Source: JANMMJ01 sp031373255
GTDB taxonomy: Bacteria > Pseudomonadota > Alphaproteobacteria > Rhizobiales > Aestuariivirgaceae
NCBI GenBank assembly: GCA_031373255.1
Contig: JANMMJ010000120.1
Coordinates: 1-55,427 of the forward strand
Reading direction: 5' to 3'
DNA length: 55,427 nucleotides
Part shown: in pieces, positions 33,006 through 42,467 of the stretch
Numbering within the stretch: position 1 is the first letter of the stretch
How the letters are laid out: each line of letters starts with the position of its first letter
The notes under the pieces: generated by a model
What the model was told of the DNA's origin: nothing
Database searches by the model: none
Seen by the model: only the letters and a program-made list of their open reading frames with translations
Made by a program: the position numbers and the translations under genes

Positions 33006-34622
33006 TCAAGGGGTGGGTTTGGCGAAGAGCGCATTGTAAAGTTTGCGGTCGCGTCCATAGACATCGGGGCGAAATTCGATCGTTCCAGCGTCACCGGTGA
33101 ATGCAGTGGCGTAGATCAAATGGACCGGGAGCTTTTTCGATAGCGGCACGCGAGTCGTCTTGCCGGCGCTCAACGCCCCGTCCACCCTTGCGTTTGACCA
33201 TCCGGCATAGTCCCCGAGCAGCGCATACGCAAAATCCATCGGCCGGGACAGGCGTATGCAGCCATGGCTGAAGGCGCGCGAAGTGGCGGCGAACTTATCC
33301 TTGGAAGGCGTGTCATGGAGATAAATGTTGTGCTTGTTGGGCAGCATGAACTTGACGCGGCCAAGCGCGTTTTTAGGTCCAGGTTTCTGACGGAAGGTGA
33401 TGGGGAATCTGCCGGGTCCGTAGGCTGCCCAATTCACCGCATCCCAATTCGATAATTTGCCATCCACGAAAACCTCGAAATCGGACGCATAGGCAAAAGG
33501 ATTCGCCCGCAGCTTGGGGAGCATCTCCCGGATGGCGATCGAATAGGGAACCGTCCAGGTCGGGTTGATCTCAACATATTCCATTTCGTCAGAAAACTCA
33601 GGTGTCTGGGTGGCGACCGCCCCCACCACCACGTCCATCCGTTCAACTGGAATGCTGCTCTGGATACGCTGCAACTCGAACGCCGCGATATTGACGAGGA
33701 TATGCTCTTCGCCCAGTGCCTCCGGCATCCAGCGCCAGCGCTCCATGTTCAGCATGATCTGCTTCAGACGTTCGGCTATTGGCACGTTCATCGCCAGCAG
33801 AGTCTGTTTTCCAATGAGACCCTTTGCCTCAAGTCCATGGCGGGCCTGGAAACGTTTTACAGCGATGGCAAGTTGTTCATCGTAGCGTTCATCGTTGGTG
33901 ACGCTCCATTCAAAGTCGCCAGTTTGCGACAGCAACTCCCGAATGGCCGGTATGCGCACGTCGCTCATGCCCGGCTTCAGCGATGGCCCCGCCGTTTCGA
34001 TTGATTGCCAACCGCCTTCTTTTTCTCTCCCGCGATAGAAAAGCAGAAGCTTCTTCAAAGCTTGATAATTTGGATTGCGCGGTTCGAAGGCGGCAAGATA
34101 GGTTCCTGGATCGCGATAGCTGTCGAGATCAGTCAGCACACGAAGTACGTCGATGGCTTTCCGATTGCGGAAAAGATGGGGGTCAATCTTTTCGGGCACA
34201 GTGCGGCCTATCTTGAGATCGGCCGCATAGGCGACAAAGAACGCAGAAAAATAAAGTTCGGCGTGGGCAGCGGTGAGCGGATTTTCGGGATCGATGCCAT
34301 CGCGCACGGCAACGAGGCTCTCGATGGGGTAGTCATCCGGGTTCAGTCCATCATCGGCGGCGCGCGACAAACGCTGAATGAAGGGCGTCATGCGGCCGGT
34401 GCCAACCCAATAGATCTTTCCCTTGTTGGTTATGTAGTGCGCTTCAAGCGCCGGCCGGATGCGCTCGATCGGCAGCGGAAGCCTTTCAGGACTCGCAAGA
34501 ACCTGGGCGATGAAGCCGGTCGTCTCTGAAATGCTCGGATTGAAATCGCCCTTGCCTGCCCGCGCCACGCCGGCAATCGACAATGTAAAAAGCACAATCA
34601 AGGCAATGCGAAAAAATTTCAT
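33006..34622 (-). CDS. L,D-transpeptidase with peptidoglycan-binding domain (YcbB/LdtD-like)
   Basis: This 538-aa protein has a signal peptide (MKFFRIALIVLFTLSIAGVARA). A scaffold domain follows (about 30-200), then a peptidoglycan-binding helical domain (VKRFQARHGLEAKGLIGKQTLLAMN) and a C-terminal YkuD domain with the catalytic motif SHGCIRLSRP (His and Cys). This is the layout of YcbB/LdtD-type enzymes, which form 3-3 cross-links in periplasmic peptidoglycan, the main cross-link type of many rhizobia. The ATG at 34622 is chosen because the signal peptide begins there. The next gene upstream (puuA) ends 31 bp before it. Confidence 0.9.
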   Translation of the reverse strand: MKFFRIALIVLFTLSIAGVARAGKGDFNPSISETTGFIAQVLASPERLPLPIERIRPALEAHYITNKGKIYWVGTGRMTPFIQRLSRAADDGLNPDDYPIESLVAVRDGIDPENPLTAAHAELYFSAFFVAYAADLKIGRTVPEKIDPHLFRNRKAIDVLRVLTDLDSYRDPGTYLAAFEPRNPNYQALKKLLLFYRGREKEGGWQSIETAGPSLKPGMSDVRIPAIRELLSQTGDFEWSVTNDERYDEQLAIAVKRFQARHGLEAKGLIGKQTLLAMNVPIAERLKQIMLNMERWRWMPEALGEEHILVNIAAFELQRIQSSIPVERMDVVVGAVATQTPEFSDEMEYVEINPTWTVPYSIAIREMLPKLRANPFAYASDFEVFVDGKLSNWDAVNWAAYGPGRFPITFRQKPGPKNALGRVKFMLPNKHNIYLHDTPSKDKFAATSRAFSHGCIRLSRPMDFAYALLGDYAGWSNARVDGALSAGKTTRVPLSKKLPVHLIYATAFTGDAGTIEFRPDVYGRDRKLYNALFAKPTP

Positions 34623-34653
34623 TGCTTCCCCAGTGGGCAGTAACCTGGCGCAA

Positions 34654-36003
34654 TTATACATTGAGCAGCAGATATTCGCGCTCCCACGAACTGATCACCT
34701 TTCTATAGTGCTGCATCTCTTCGTATTTTACATCCCGATATGCCTCGACAAACTTTTCGCCGAGAACCTGCTTCAAGGACTTTGTGTAGTTCAGCTTGTC
34801 CAGCGCCTCATCGAGGCTGATCGGCAGTGTGTGCGCATAGCGGTAAGCCGAGCCTTGCACCGGTTCCGATGGCTTGATCCGTTCCATCATGCCGAGATAG
34901 CCACAAGCCAACGAAGCGGCAAAGGCAAGATAGGGATTGGCATCAGCACCCGGCACGCGGTTCTCGACGCGCAGATTCGCGGCATCGGATGACGGGACAC
35001 GCAGGCTGACGGTGCGGTTGTCAATGGCCCAATGGACATTGGTCGGCGCATCCGAATCGGGAACCAACCGACGATAGGAATTAACGTTTGGAGCGCAGAG
35101 CGGAAGCGCCGCCGCCAAATACCTTTGCAGTCCTCCAATGTGGTTGAGGAAAAGCTTTGAGGGCTTGCCATCCTTGCCGGCGAACACATTCTTGCCGGTT
35201 CTCGAATCGAGGACCGACTGGTGAATATGCATGGAGGAGCCCGGCTCATTCTCATGCGGCTTCGCCATGAAGGTGGCATACATATCGTGCTTGAGGGCGG
35301 CCTGGCGCACGGTGCGTTTGAACAGGAATACCTGATCGGCAAGTTCCAGCGGATCGCCGTGATTGAAATTTATCTCGAGTTGGGCGGGTCCGCTTTCATG
35401 GGAGAGTGTATCGACATCGAGTTCCTGGGCTTCGCAAAAGTCGTAGATGTCCTCGACGATCGGATCGAAATCGTTGGCGGCATCGATGCCATAGGCTTGC
35501 CCACCCGGCTCCTTGCGGCCCGAGCGGCCGACGGCCGCTTCGAGCGGATAGTCAGGATCGAGGTTCTTCTTGCACAGATAAAACTCGAGTTCGGGAGCGA
35601 TGACCGGACGCCAGCCCTTGTCCTTGTAGAGGCCGAGGATGCGCTTCAAGACATGACGGGGCGAGATTTCGACAGGATCGTCATTCAGATGGAAGGCATC
35701 GCAAATCACCTGGGCGGTCGGCTCGGTGTACCAGGGAACGAAGCGAATGGTTTCCACATCGGGCTGCATGTAGATGTCAATGGCGCTATCGCTGACAGCG
35801 GAGGTATCGGAAACAAACCTGCCATTGATGGTCAGGGTGAAGACTTCCTCCGGGATGCGCAGGCCACGGGACCGGTGACCCTTGAGGAATTTCTTGGGCG
35901 GAAGGATCTTGCCACGCGCGGTGCCCGACATATCGGCTACGAGACACTCGACCTCGCTGATCTTGTTGACTGAGATGAATTCCTCGAATTTGGCTTGAGA
36001 CAT
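34654..36003 (-). CDS. puuA: Gamma-glutamylputrescine synthetase (glutamine synthetase family)
   Basis: The 449-aa product is a glutamine-synthetase-type ligase with an N-terminal beta-Grasp part (VADMSGTARGKILPPKKFL) and the catalytic domain with PELEFYL, FMAKPHENEPGSSMHIH and RVPGADANPYLAFAASLA. It has the PuuA-type length (about 450) and lacks the GlnA adenylylation site. PuuA adds glutamate to putrescine with ATP, the first step of putrescine breakdown. It is divergent from the puuB-like oxidase with 84 bp between starts. Other GS-family ligases (such as for amines or amino alcohols) are possible, but the surrounding polyamine genes favour PuuA. Confidence 0.87.
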   Translation of the reverse strand: MSQAKFEEFISVNKISEVECLVADMSGTARGKILPPKKFLKGHRSRGLRIPEEVFTLTINGRFVSDTSAVSDSAIDIYMQPDVETIRFVPWYTEPTAQVICDAFHLNDDPVEISPRHVLKRILGLYKDKGWRPVIAPELEFYLCKKNLDPDYPLEAAVGRSGRKEPGGQAYGIDAANDFDPIVEDIYDFCEAQELDVDTLSHESGPAQLEINFNHGDPLELADQVFLFKRTVRQAALKHDMYATFMAKPHENEPGSSMHIHQSVLDSRTGKNVFAGKDGKPSKLFLNHIGGLQRYLAAALPLCAPNVNSYRRLVPDSDAPTNVHWAIDNRTVSLRVPSSDAANLRVENRVPGADANPYLAFAASLACGYLGMMERIKPSEPVQGSAYRYAHTLPISLDEALDKLNYTKSLKQVLGEKFVEAYRDVKYEEMQHYRKVISSWEREYLLLNV

Positions 36004-36087
36004 GATTCCCCTGGCAGGTTTTGAAGCTCACCAGTGTAGCCCGGCTCCTTGACCTCGCAAAAGGGGGGCGGGTAGAGGATTGTCAAC

Positions 36088-37365
36088 ATGGTCAAATCCC
36101 TTGATGCCCGGTCCTATTACAGCGCGACTGTCAACGCCCATCCGAGCTACCCGCCGCTTTTAGGTGAGGTTTCAGCCGATGTTTGTGTCATTGGGGCGGG
36201 CTTCACCGGACTGTCAGCCGCGCTGGAACTGTCGCTCGCGGGTTACAAGGTCTTGGTTCTGGAGGCCAAAACAGTGGGATACGGCGCCTCGGGGCGCAAC
36301 GGCGGGCAAATCTGCACCGGATTTTCGGCTGGCCAAGGCAAAATCGTGTCACAATTGGGCAAGGCGGACGCCCGCAAATGCTTCGATATCGCCGAAGACT
36401 CGAAGCGGCTGATTGTCGACAGGATCGAACAGCACGGCATCAATTGCGATCTGCAATGGGGTTATCTCCATTGCAGCCCCAAACCGGGCCATATCGATGA
36501 ACTGAAGGGCTGGAAAGACGAATGGGATGAACTTGGCTACACCGATACGCAGGTTTTGAGCAAAGCGGAACTCGATGCCAAGCTTGGGACCGGCATATAT
36601 CACGGCGCACTGCGCGAGGGCGGGGCCGGACATTTTCATCCCCTCAACTATTGCCTGGGGCTTGCCGCTGCCGCAACAAAGGCAGGTGCCGCCATTTACG
36701 AGAATTCGGCCGTGTTCTCGGCCGATACGGGTGACAGGCCGGTGGCGCGGACAAAGACCGGAAGTGTCACGGCGAAATACATGGTGATTGGCGGCAACGC
36801 GTATCTGGGGCGCACCGTGCCAGCCCTTTATGGCCGTGTCATGCCAGTCACGAGCTACATCATCGCAACGGAACCTTTAGGTGACAACATGGCGCGCGCC
36901 CTGGTTCGCGACAACGAGGCCGTTGCCAACACCAACTTCATCGTCGACTATTTCAGGGTTACAAAGGACACACGCCTGCTTTTTGGCGGCCGGGCAAGTT
37001 ACTCCACACTCGAGCCGCCAAACCTTGGCGACTACATGAAACCACGGATGACAGCAGTTTTCCCGCAGCTCAAAGATGCTCGCATTGACCACGCTTGGGG
37101 CGGATACATCGCCATTACCTCAAACCGTATTCCGGACTGCGGACGGCTTTCTCCGCATGTGTACTATGCGCATGGCTACTCTGGCCAAGGTGTTGCCCTT
37201 GCTGGCATGTATGGGAAACTGATGGCGGATTGCATTCGCGGGCAGGCGGAGCGGTTCGATCTGCTGTCGCGGATCAAGCACCTGCCCTTCCCCGGCGGGC
37301 CAATTCGCACGCCATTGCTCGTCGCGGCAATGCTCTACTACCGTTTACGAGATGCCCTGAGCTGA
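36088..37365 (+). CDS. puuB: FAD-dependent amine oxidase, gamma-glutamylputrescine oxidase-like
   Basis: This 425-aa DAO-family flavoprotein has an N-terminal FAD motif VCVIGAGFTGLSAALELSLAG (about residues 31-51), the segment YGASGRNGGQICTGFSAGQG typical of PuuB, and a C-terminal ATH motif-like GYSGQGVALAGMYGKLMADC. PuuB oxidises gamma-glutamylputrescine to gamma-glutamyl-aminobutyraldehyde with H2O2 release. The neighbouring divergent puuA supports this. It is followed after 15 bp by an old yellow enzyme gene, so the two may be co-transcribed. Confidence 0.86.
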   Translation: MVKSLDARSYYSATVNAHPSYPPLLGEVSADVCVIGAGFTGLSAALELSLAGYKVLVLEAKTVGYGASGRNGGQICTGFSAGQGKIVSQLGKADARKCFDIAEDSKRLIVDRIEQHGINCDLQWGYLHCSPKPGHIDELKGWKDEWDELGYTDTQVLSKAELDAKLGTGIYHGALREGGAGHFHPLNYCLGLAAAATKAGAAIYENSAVFSADTGDRPVARTKTGSVTAKYMVIGGNAYLGRTVPALYGRVMPVTSYIIATEPLGDNMARALVRDNEAVANTNFIVDYFRVTKDTRLLFGGRASYSTLEPPNLGDYMKPRMTAVFPQLKDARIDHAWGGYIAITSNRIPDCGRLSPHVYYAHGYSGQGVALAGMYGKLMADCIRGQAERFDLLSRIKHLPFPGGPIRTPLLVAAMLYYRLRDALS

Positions 37366-37380
37366 AGGAATTTCTCCACT

Positions 37381-38517
37381 ATGAGCAGACTATTTTCGCC
37401 GTTCAGCGTGCGGGCGCTGACACTCAAGAACCGGCTTGTCGTTTCGCCCATGTGCCAATATTCGGCAAAGCATGGCTTTGCCAACGACTGGCACTTCGTC
37501 CATCTCGGGCGCTTTGCGCAGGGTGGATTTGGCCTGGTATTTGTCGAGGCAACTGCGGTCGTACCTGAAGGGCGGATAACCTATGGCTGCACGGGTCTAT
37601 GGGACGATGCGCACATGGCGCCGCTCAGGCGCATCGTGGATTTTCTGCATGGCCAGGGTTCACACGCCGGAATTCAACTAGCGCATGCCGGACGGAAAGC
37701 TTCAGCCCCACTCCCCTGGCGTGGCAAGTTTGATGAAACCGATAAAGAAAAGCGTGCTGGCGCGTTTGAAGAGTGGCAACCCGTGGCACCCAGTGCCGTT
37801 CCCCATAGTGCAAGCTTCAAGATGCCATCAGAGCTTGACACTGCGGGGATGGAGAGAATCAAGCAGGGCTACGTCGCTGCTGCAAGGCGGGCACTGGCCT
37901 GCGGATTTGATGTCCTCGAAATCCATTCGGCTCATGGTTATCTTTTCAACGAGTTTCTCTCGCCTGTCGCAAACAAGCGAACGGATGCCTATGGCGGACG
38001 TCGCGAGAACAGAATGCGATTTCCCCTGGAAGTCGCAGACGCAGTGCGGGCGGCATGGCCCGATGACAAACCATTGTTTGCGCGTATATCGGTGACCGAC
38101 TGGATTGATGGCGGATGGACTGTCGAAGACAGCATCGCCTATGCAGGCGAACTCGAGGCACGCGGCGTTGACGTCATCGACTGTTCATCGGGCGGTTTCG
38201 ACGGGGCTGGAGTGAAGCCAGCCGCACTTTACCAAGTGCCGCTCTCGGCAGCCGTGCGCCAAGGTGCCGGCGTCAAAACGATGACAGTGGGGCTTATCAC
38301 CAAAGCAGAAGACGCCGAAGCCATTCTCGAAAACGGCGAGGCCGATCTCGTGGCGCTGGCGCGGGGCGCACTTGAAGATCCCAACTGGCCAATGCATGCG
38401 CTGCACGAGATCGAAGGTGGTGGTGCGGCCTACAAGTCCTGGCCGCCACAAATGGGTTATGCAATCCAGAACAAGGACCGCGCACTGAAGCTTCGCTTGG
38501 AGCCAAATCAAGCTTAG
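37381..38517 (+). CDS. Old yellow enzyme family NADH:flavin oxidoreductase (YqjM type)
   Basis: The 378-aa FMN enzyme has the YqjM/NamA features: LKNRLVVSPMCQYSA at the N-terminus (short loop with active-site Cys), GIQLAHAGRKAS, substrate-binding IHSAHGYLFNEFLSP (HXXH) and LVALARGALEDPNWP. It should reduce activated alkenes such as unsaturated aldehydes or ketones with NAD(P)H. It lies 15 bp behind puuB. A role in detoxifying unsaturated carbonyls from polyamine oxidation is possible but unsupported. It ends 43 bp before the convergent agmatinase. Confidence 0.88.
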   Translation: MSRLFSPFSVRALTLKNRLVVSPMCQYSAKHGFANDWHFVHLGRFAQGGFGLVFVEATAVVPEGRITYGCTGLWDDAHMAPLRRIVDFLHGQGSHAGIQLAHAGRKASAPLPWRGKFDETDKEKRAGAFEEWQPVAPSAVPHSASFKMPSELDTAGMERIKQGYVAAARRALACGFDVLEIHSAHGYLFNEFLSPVANKRTDAYGGRRENRMRFPLEVADAVRAAWPDDKPLFARISVTDWIDGGWTVEDSIAYAGELEARGVDVIDCSSGGFDGAGVKPAALYQVPLSAAVRQGAGVKTMTVGLITKAEDAEAILENGEADLVALARGALEDPNWPMHALHEIEGGGAAYKSWPPQMGYAIQNKDRALKLRLEPNQA

Positions 38518-38560
38518 TTGAAAGCGTCAAAACGATGGCGGGCTTCTTCGACCAGGATTT

Positions 38561-39556
38561 TCATTCGGGGACCGGAACTGCCCTTGCGCCCTTTTGCCAA
38601 GCCTTCAGGCAAAGATATTCCATGACAAGGGAGGCTGCGGCGAGCGAGGTGATTTCCGCATGATCATACGGTGGTGAGACCTCGACGATGTCCATCCCGA
38701 CAAAATTCACATTTGTCAGCTTGCGGATGATCGCTGCTGCCTGATGGTAGGTCAGGCCGCCAGGGATTGGCGTGCCGGTGCCGGGAGCCACGGACGGATC
38801 GAGACAATCAATATCGAAAGTCAGATAAGCCTTGTTTCCAGCAACCGTCTCGGCAATCAATCCAGAAATGACGGCTGCGGAACTTTCATGAACTTCATCG
38901 GCATATATGATCCTGAGGCCGTAGGTGTGTTCTCCGGCAAAAACGGTGCGGATGCCAATCTGGATCGATTTCCTGGGATCGATCAAGCCTTCGCGGACGG
39001 CGTAGTTGAACATCGTGCCATGATCGATGCGTCCGCCATCGTCAGGCTCCATGTCGCGGTGCGCATCGAAATGCACGAGTGAAAGCGGACCGTGCTTTTT
39101 GGCGTGCGCGCGGAGCAGCGGATAGGATATATAATGATCGCCGCCAAGGGAGATCATTTCGGCTCCCGAATTGATGATGGCACTGGCGTGATTTTCCAGT
39201 GTTTCGGGGAAATTTTCCTTGCGGCCCCAATCGAAAAAACAATCGCCATAGTCGATCACGGCCAATGTATCGAAAGGATCGAAGTTCCACGGCCAGAAGG
39301 GCCCCCAGGCATTTTCGGCAGACGCCTTCCTGATGCCTTCCGGGCCCATACGCGTGCCGGAGCGATGCGACACCGCCTGATCGAAGGGTATGCCGGTGAC
39401 GGCGATATCAACGCCTGACAGATCGCGCGTATACTTGCGGCGCATATACGAAAGTGCGCCGGCGTAGGTTGGCTCCCAGTTTGTGCCCTTTACATCCTCA
39501 CGGCGAAAAGCCTCGTCGCCCGGCAAGCGGGTCATGTTCTTCATTTCCAGCGACAT
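38561..39556 (-). CDS. speB: Agmatinase (ureohydrolase family)
   Basis: This 331-aa enzyme has the three manganese motifs of ureohydrolases: SLGGDHYISYP, LVHFDAHRDME and LTFDIDCLDPSVAPGTGTPIPGG. It would cleave agmatine to putrescine and urea. It lies 3 bp after the transporter ATPase gene, on the same strand, as the last gene of the pot operon; so imported agmatine or putrescine could be fed into the puuAB route. Guanidinobutyrase or proclavaminate amidinohydrolase-like activity is possible in this family, since substrate specificity is not readable. Confidence 0.86.
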   Translation of the reverse strand: MSLEMKNMTRLPGDEAFRREDVKGTNWEPTYAGALSYMRRKYTRDLSGVDIAVTGIPFDQAVSHRSGTRMGPEGIRKASAENAWGPFWPWNFDPFDTLAVIDYGDCFFDWGRKENFPETLENHASAIINSGAEMISLGGDHYISYPLLRAHAKKHGPLSLVHFDAHRDMEPDDGGRIDHGTMFNYAVREGLIDPRKSIQIGIRTVFAGEHTYGLRIIYADEVHESSAAVISGLIAETVAGNKAYLTFDIDCLDPSVAPGTGTPIPGGLTYHQAAAIIRKLTNVNFVGMDIVEVSPPYDHAEITSLAAASLVMEYLCLKAWQKGARAVPVPE

Positions 39557-39559
39557 CGC

Positions 39560-40648
39560 CTACTCCGTAAGGATGATTGTATCCTGAGGTGCCCAGTGCA
39601 CCCAAACTTTCTGCCCACGCTCAACCCCGGAGCCGCCTTCACGCGAATCATTCTGAACATTAACCGCGAGTTCCACACCGCCTTTCGCCAATACAACAAC
39701 GTGGCTGGTGTCGCCATAATAGGCGACATCGCGGACGGTTCCCTCAATGGCAACAAGCTTTGCGCCCTTGGGCGCCGCCTTGGAGATTTTCAGCTTCTCA
39801 GGGCGAACAGCGATGGTGACCTTGTCGCCGCAAGTTTGGTCGGTGACGATATCGATCTTGCCCAACCCCTGGGTTTCGCAAGTGACCGTCTTGCCTTTCT
39901 TCGCCAGCACCCTGGCATCGATGAGGTTGACCTTGCCGATGAAGTCGGCGACGAAGCGATTGGCCGGACGCTCATATAACTCGGCAGGCGTCGCGATCTG
40001 CTGCACAGCGCCCTTTTCCATCACTGCGATGCGGCTGGCCATTGACAGGGCTTCGTCCTGGTCATGGGTGACGATGATGAAGGTGATGCCGACGTTTTCC
40101 TGGAGGCGGGTCAACTCAAGACGCATTTCGTCGCGAAGCTTGGCATCGAGCGCCGACAGTGGTTCATCGAGAAGCAGCACCTTTGGCCGCTTGACCAGAG
40201 CGCGGGCCAGAGCGACACGCTGTCGCTGGCCACCCGACATCTGGTCGGGTTTGCGGCTTGCAAGATGAGACAGCTTGACCATCTCGAGGCCCTCGGCGAC
40301 GCGCCGCTTGGTCTCGTCCGCAGGGACACCTGTAACTTTCAGGCCATAAGCAATGTTTTCTGCGACTGTCATGTGGGGGAATACAGCGTAGGACTGGAAG
40401 ACCATGTTGGTTGGCCGCTTGTTGGGCGGCGTCAGCGCCATGTTCTCGCCGCCGATCATGATCTGGCCGGAGGTGGGGGTTTCGAGGCCCGAGATCATGC
40501 GGAGGAGCGTGGTCTTGCCGCAGCCCGATGGACCAAGAAGCGCAAAGAATTCATTCTGCTCAATGTCAAAGGAAATATCGTCGACGGCGACAATGTTGCC
40601 GGCAAATTTCTTCGACACATTGCGGATGGAGACGATTGGTTCAGCCAT
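39560..40648 (-). CDS. potG: Polyamine ABC transporter ATP-binding protein
   Basis: The 362-aa product starts at MAEPIVSIRNV (ATG at 40648, AAGGG nine bases upstream). It has Walker A GPSGCGKTT, signature MSGGQRQRVALARAL, Walker B VLLLDEPLSALD and the H-loop IVTHDQDEA. A C-terminal TOBE domain of about 110 residues follows, as in PotA/PotG. It energises the importer built from the two permeases just upstream. The next gene, speB, starts 3 bp downstream. PotA is an equally good name by sequence; puu context favours putrescine (PotG). Confidence 0.9.
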   Translation of the reverse strand: MAEPIVSIRNVSKKFAGNIVAVDDISFDIEQNEFFALLGPSGCGKTTLLRMISGLETPTSGQIMIGGENMALTPPNKRPTNMVFQSYAVFPHMTVAENIAYGLKVTGVPADETKRRVAEGLEMVKLSHLASRKPDQMSGGQRQRVALARALVKRPKVLLLDEPLSALDAKLRDEMRLELTRLQENVGITFIIVTHDQDEALSMASRIAVMEKGAVQQIATPAELYERPANRFVADFIGKVNLIDARVLAKKGKTVTCETQGLGKIDIVTDQTCGDKVTIAVRPEKLKISKAAPKGAKLVAIEGTVRDVAYYGDTSHVVVLAKGGVELAVNVQNDSREGGSGVERGQKVWVHWAPQDTIILTE

Positions 40649-40653
40649 AATAT

Positions 40654-41502
40654 TCAACCCTTGCCCGATTTTTCGGGCGCCTGGAGTTTCATTGCGATGA
40701 TCGTGGCAACCACGGTAATGACGATCAAAACCGTAGAAGCCGCGTTGATCTCCGGCGATACACCGCGCCGTACGAGGGAATAGACCTTGACCGGAAAGGT
40801 TACGGTTTCCGGGCCTGAAGTGAAGAAGGTTATGACAAAGTCATCGAGCGACAAGGTGAAGGCAAGGAGCGCACCGGCAATAAGGCCGGGCTTCATGAAA
40901 GGCACGATGACATTCCAGAAAGTCTGCCATTCGCTGGCGCCCAAATCTTTCGATGCTTCCTCAAGCTGCCGGTTAAAACCGACGAGGCGCGATCGCACCA
41001 CAATGGTGACAAAGGGAAAACAGAACGCCACATGGGCAATGATGATGTTCAACAGGTTGAGCGGCCATGGAAGATTGACCGTGGTCGACATCATGCCGGT
41101 ATTGACGAAGAACAGGAGAAGCGCCACGCCCATGCAGATTTCGGGAATGACGATGGGTAGTGCCATCACGCCTTCGTAGGCCGGTTTGAATGGGAAGCGG
41201 AAGCGCCAGAGGAGCAGTGCCACCATGGCGCCAATGATGGTTGCGATAATGGTGGAGATAAAGGCAATCATCAGGGAATTGATCAGCGACTCCTGCAGAG
41301 AGGCGTTGTTCCAGGCTTTGACATAGTTGTCGAGCGTGAAGCCGCGCCAGACGATGCCGCGCTTGTCAGTGTTGAACGAGAACGCGACCAGCGTGAGGAT
41401 CGGCACATAGAGCATGAAGAAGATCGCGGCGAAAAGCGTCTTGAGCCAGAGCCTGCTGCCATAATCGAGTGGGCCGGAGCCGGGTTTCAGTTGCGCCGCC
41501 AT
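40654..41502 (-). CDS. potI: Polyamine ABC transporter permease (PotI/PotC type)
   Basis: The 282-aa protein has six hydrophobic helices and the ABC permease EAA loop EEASKDLGASEWQTFWNVIVPFMKPG (about residues 180-205). The N-terminus LFAAIFFMLYVPILTLVAFSFN is typical of the second polyamine permease. It follows potH by 2 bp and precedes potG by 5 bp. Together with PotH it forms the inner-membrane channel for putrescine or spermidine. Confidence 0.9.
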   Translation of the reverse strand: MAAQLKPGSGPLDYGSRLWLKTLFAAIFFMLYVPILTLVAFSFNTDKRGIVWRGFTLDNYVKAWNNASLQESLINSLMIAFISTIIATIIGAMVALLLWRFRFPFKPAYEGVMALPIVIPEICMGVALLLFFVNTGMMSTTVNLPWPLNLLNIIIAHVAFCFPFVTIVVRSRLVGFNRQLEEASKDLGASEWQTFWNVIVPFMKPGLIAGALLAFTLSLDDFVITFFTSGPETVTFPVKVYSLVRRGVSPEINAASTVLIVITVVATIIAMKLQAPEKSGKG

Positions 41503-41504
41503 GA

Positions 41505-42395
41505 TCAGATGTCCACTCCCTTGCTGCGGCGTGCGAAGAGCGCGCGAAGAGCCAGTGCGCCGAATGTGGCGTACATCAGAAGGAAAGACAGGGCCGAACC
41601 AAAGGGCCAGTCATTGGCAGCCTTGAACTGCCGCTCGATGATATTGCCGATCATGACGGCATTTGCGCCACCCAGCAGGTCGGGGGTCAGGAACGATCCA
41701 AGGCACGGAATGAACACGAGGATCACGCCTGAAACAATGCCGGGCATGGTGAGCGGCACCGTCACCCGCATGAATGTTTGGAATTGCGAACCACCAAGGT
41801 CCAGGCTGGCTTCAAGAAAAGAGCGGTCGAGGCGTTCGATGGTGGCATAGAGCGGCAGGACCATGAAAGGCATGTAGACATAGACAAGCCCGAAGATCAC
41901 CGCGAAATTGTTGTAGAGCATTTCGTAGGGACCGAGGCCAAACCAGCCGAGCGAGAGATTGACATAGCCCTGGGTGCGGAATACGGCAATCAGCGCATAG
42001 GTGCGGATCAGCAAGTTTATCCAGAATGGCAGGATGACCAGAAGCAGAAGCAGGGGTTTCCACTTTTCCGGCGCAAAGCAGATGCCAAAGGCAATGGGAT
42101 AGGCTGTCAGAAGACATAGCACGGTCGCAAGCGCGCTTACCCAGATGGATTTCCATATGATGGTGAGATAGAGCGGATCGAAGGCCCGGATGTAATTGGA
42201 AAGCGTTCCGGTGATATCGGTTTCAGTGATCGAAACCTGACCGTCGATGACCGCCTTCTCTCCGAAGGACATGAAGAACAAGATGCCCAGAGGCAATACG
42301 AAAAAGACCAGAAGCCAGAAGGTTCCAGGGCCAGCCAAGGTCCAAAAAACCCTGCTGTTGTCTTTCCAACTGTCCAAGATACCCCAACTCCCCAC
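41505..42395 (-). CDS. potH: Polyamine ABC transporter permease (PotH/PotB type)
   Basis: This 296-aa membrane protein has six helices, a first periplasmic loop of about 40 residues and the EAA motif EASLDLGGSQFQTFMRVTVPLTMPG (about residues 195-220). The order (this permease first, PotI second, then ATPase) is standard for pot operons. The gene lies 72 bp behind the fused kinase/aminotransferase gene, which separates it from the binding-protein gene. Confidence 0.9.
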   Translation of the reverse strand: MGSWGILDSWKDNSRVFWTLAGPGTFWLLVFFVLPLGILFFMSFGEKAVIDGQVSITETDITGTLSNYIRAFDPLYLTIIWKSIWVSALATVLCLLTAYPIAFGICFAPEKWKPLLLLLVILPFWINLLIRTYALIAVFRTQGYVNLSLGWFGLGPYEMLYNNFAVIFGLVYVYMPFMVLPLYATIERLDRSFLEASLDLGGSQFQTFMRVTVPLTMPGIVSGVILVFIPCLGSFLTPDLLGGANAVMIGNIIERQFKAANDWPFGSALSFLLMYATFGALALRALFARRSKGVDI

Positions 42396-42467
42396 CCATT
42401 CTTGTTGCGAGGGATGCTAGCCTACTTCGAATGGGCTCGGCAACCCGGCAATACGGCCGCTTCTACC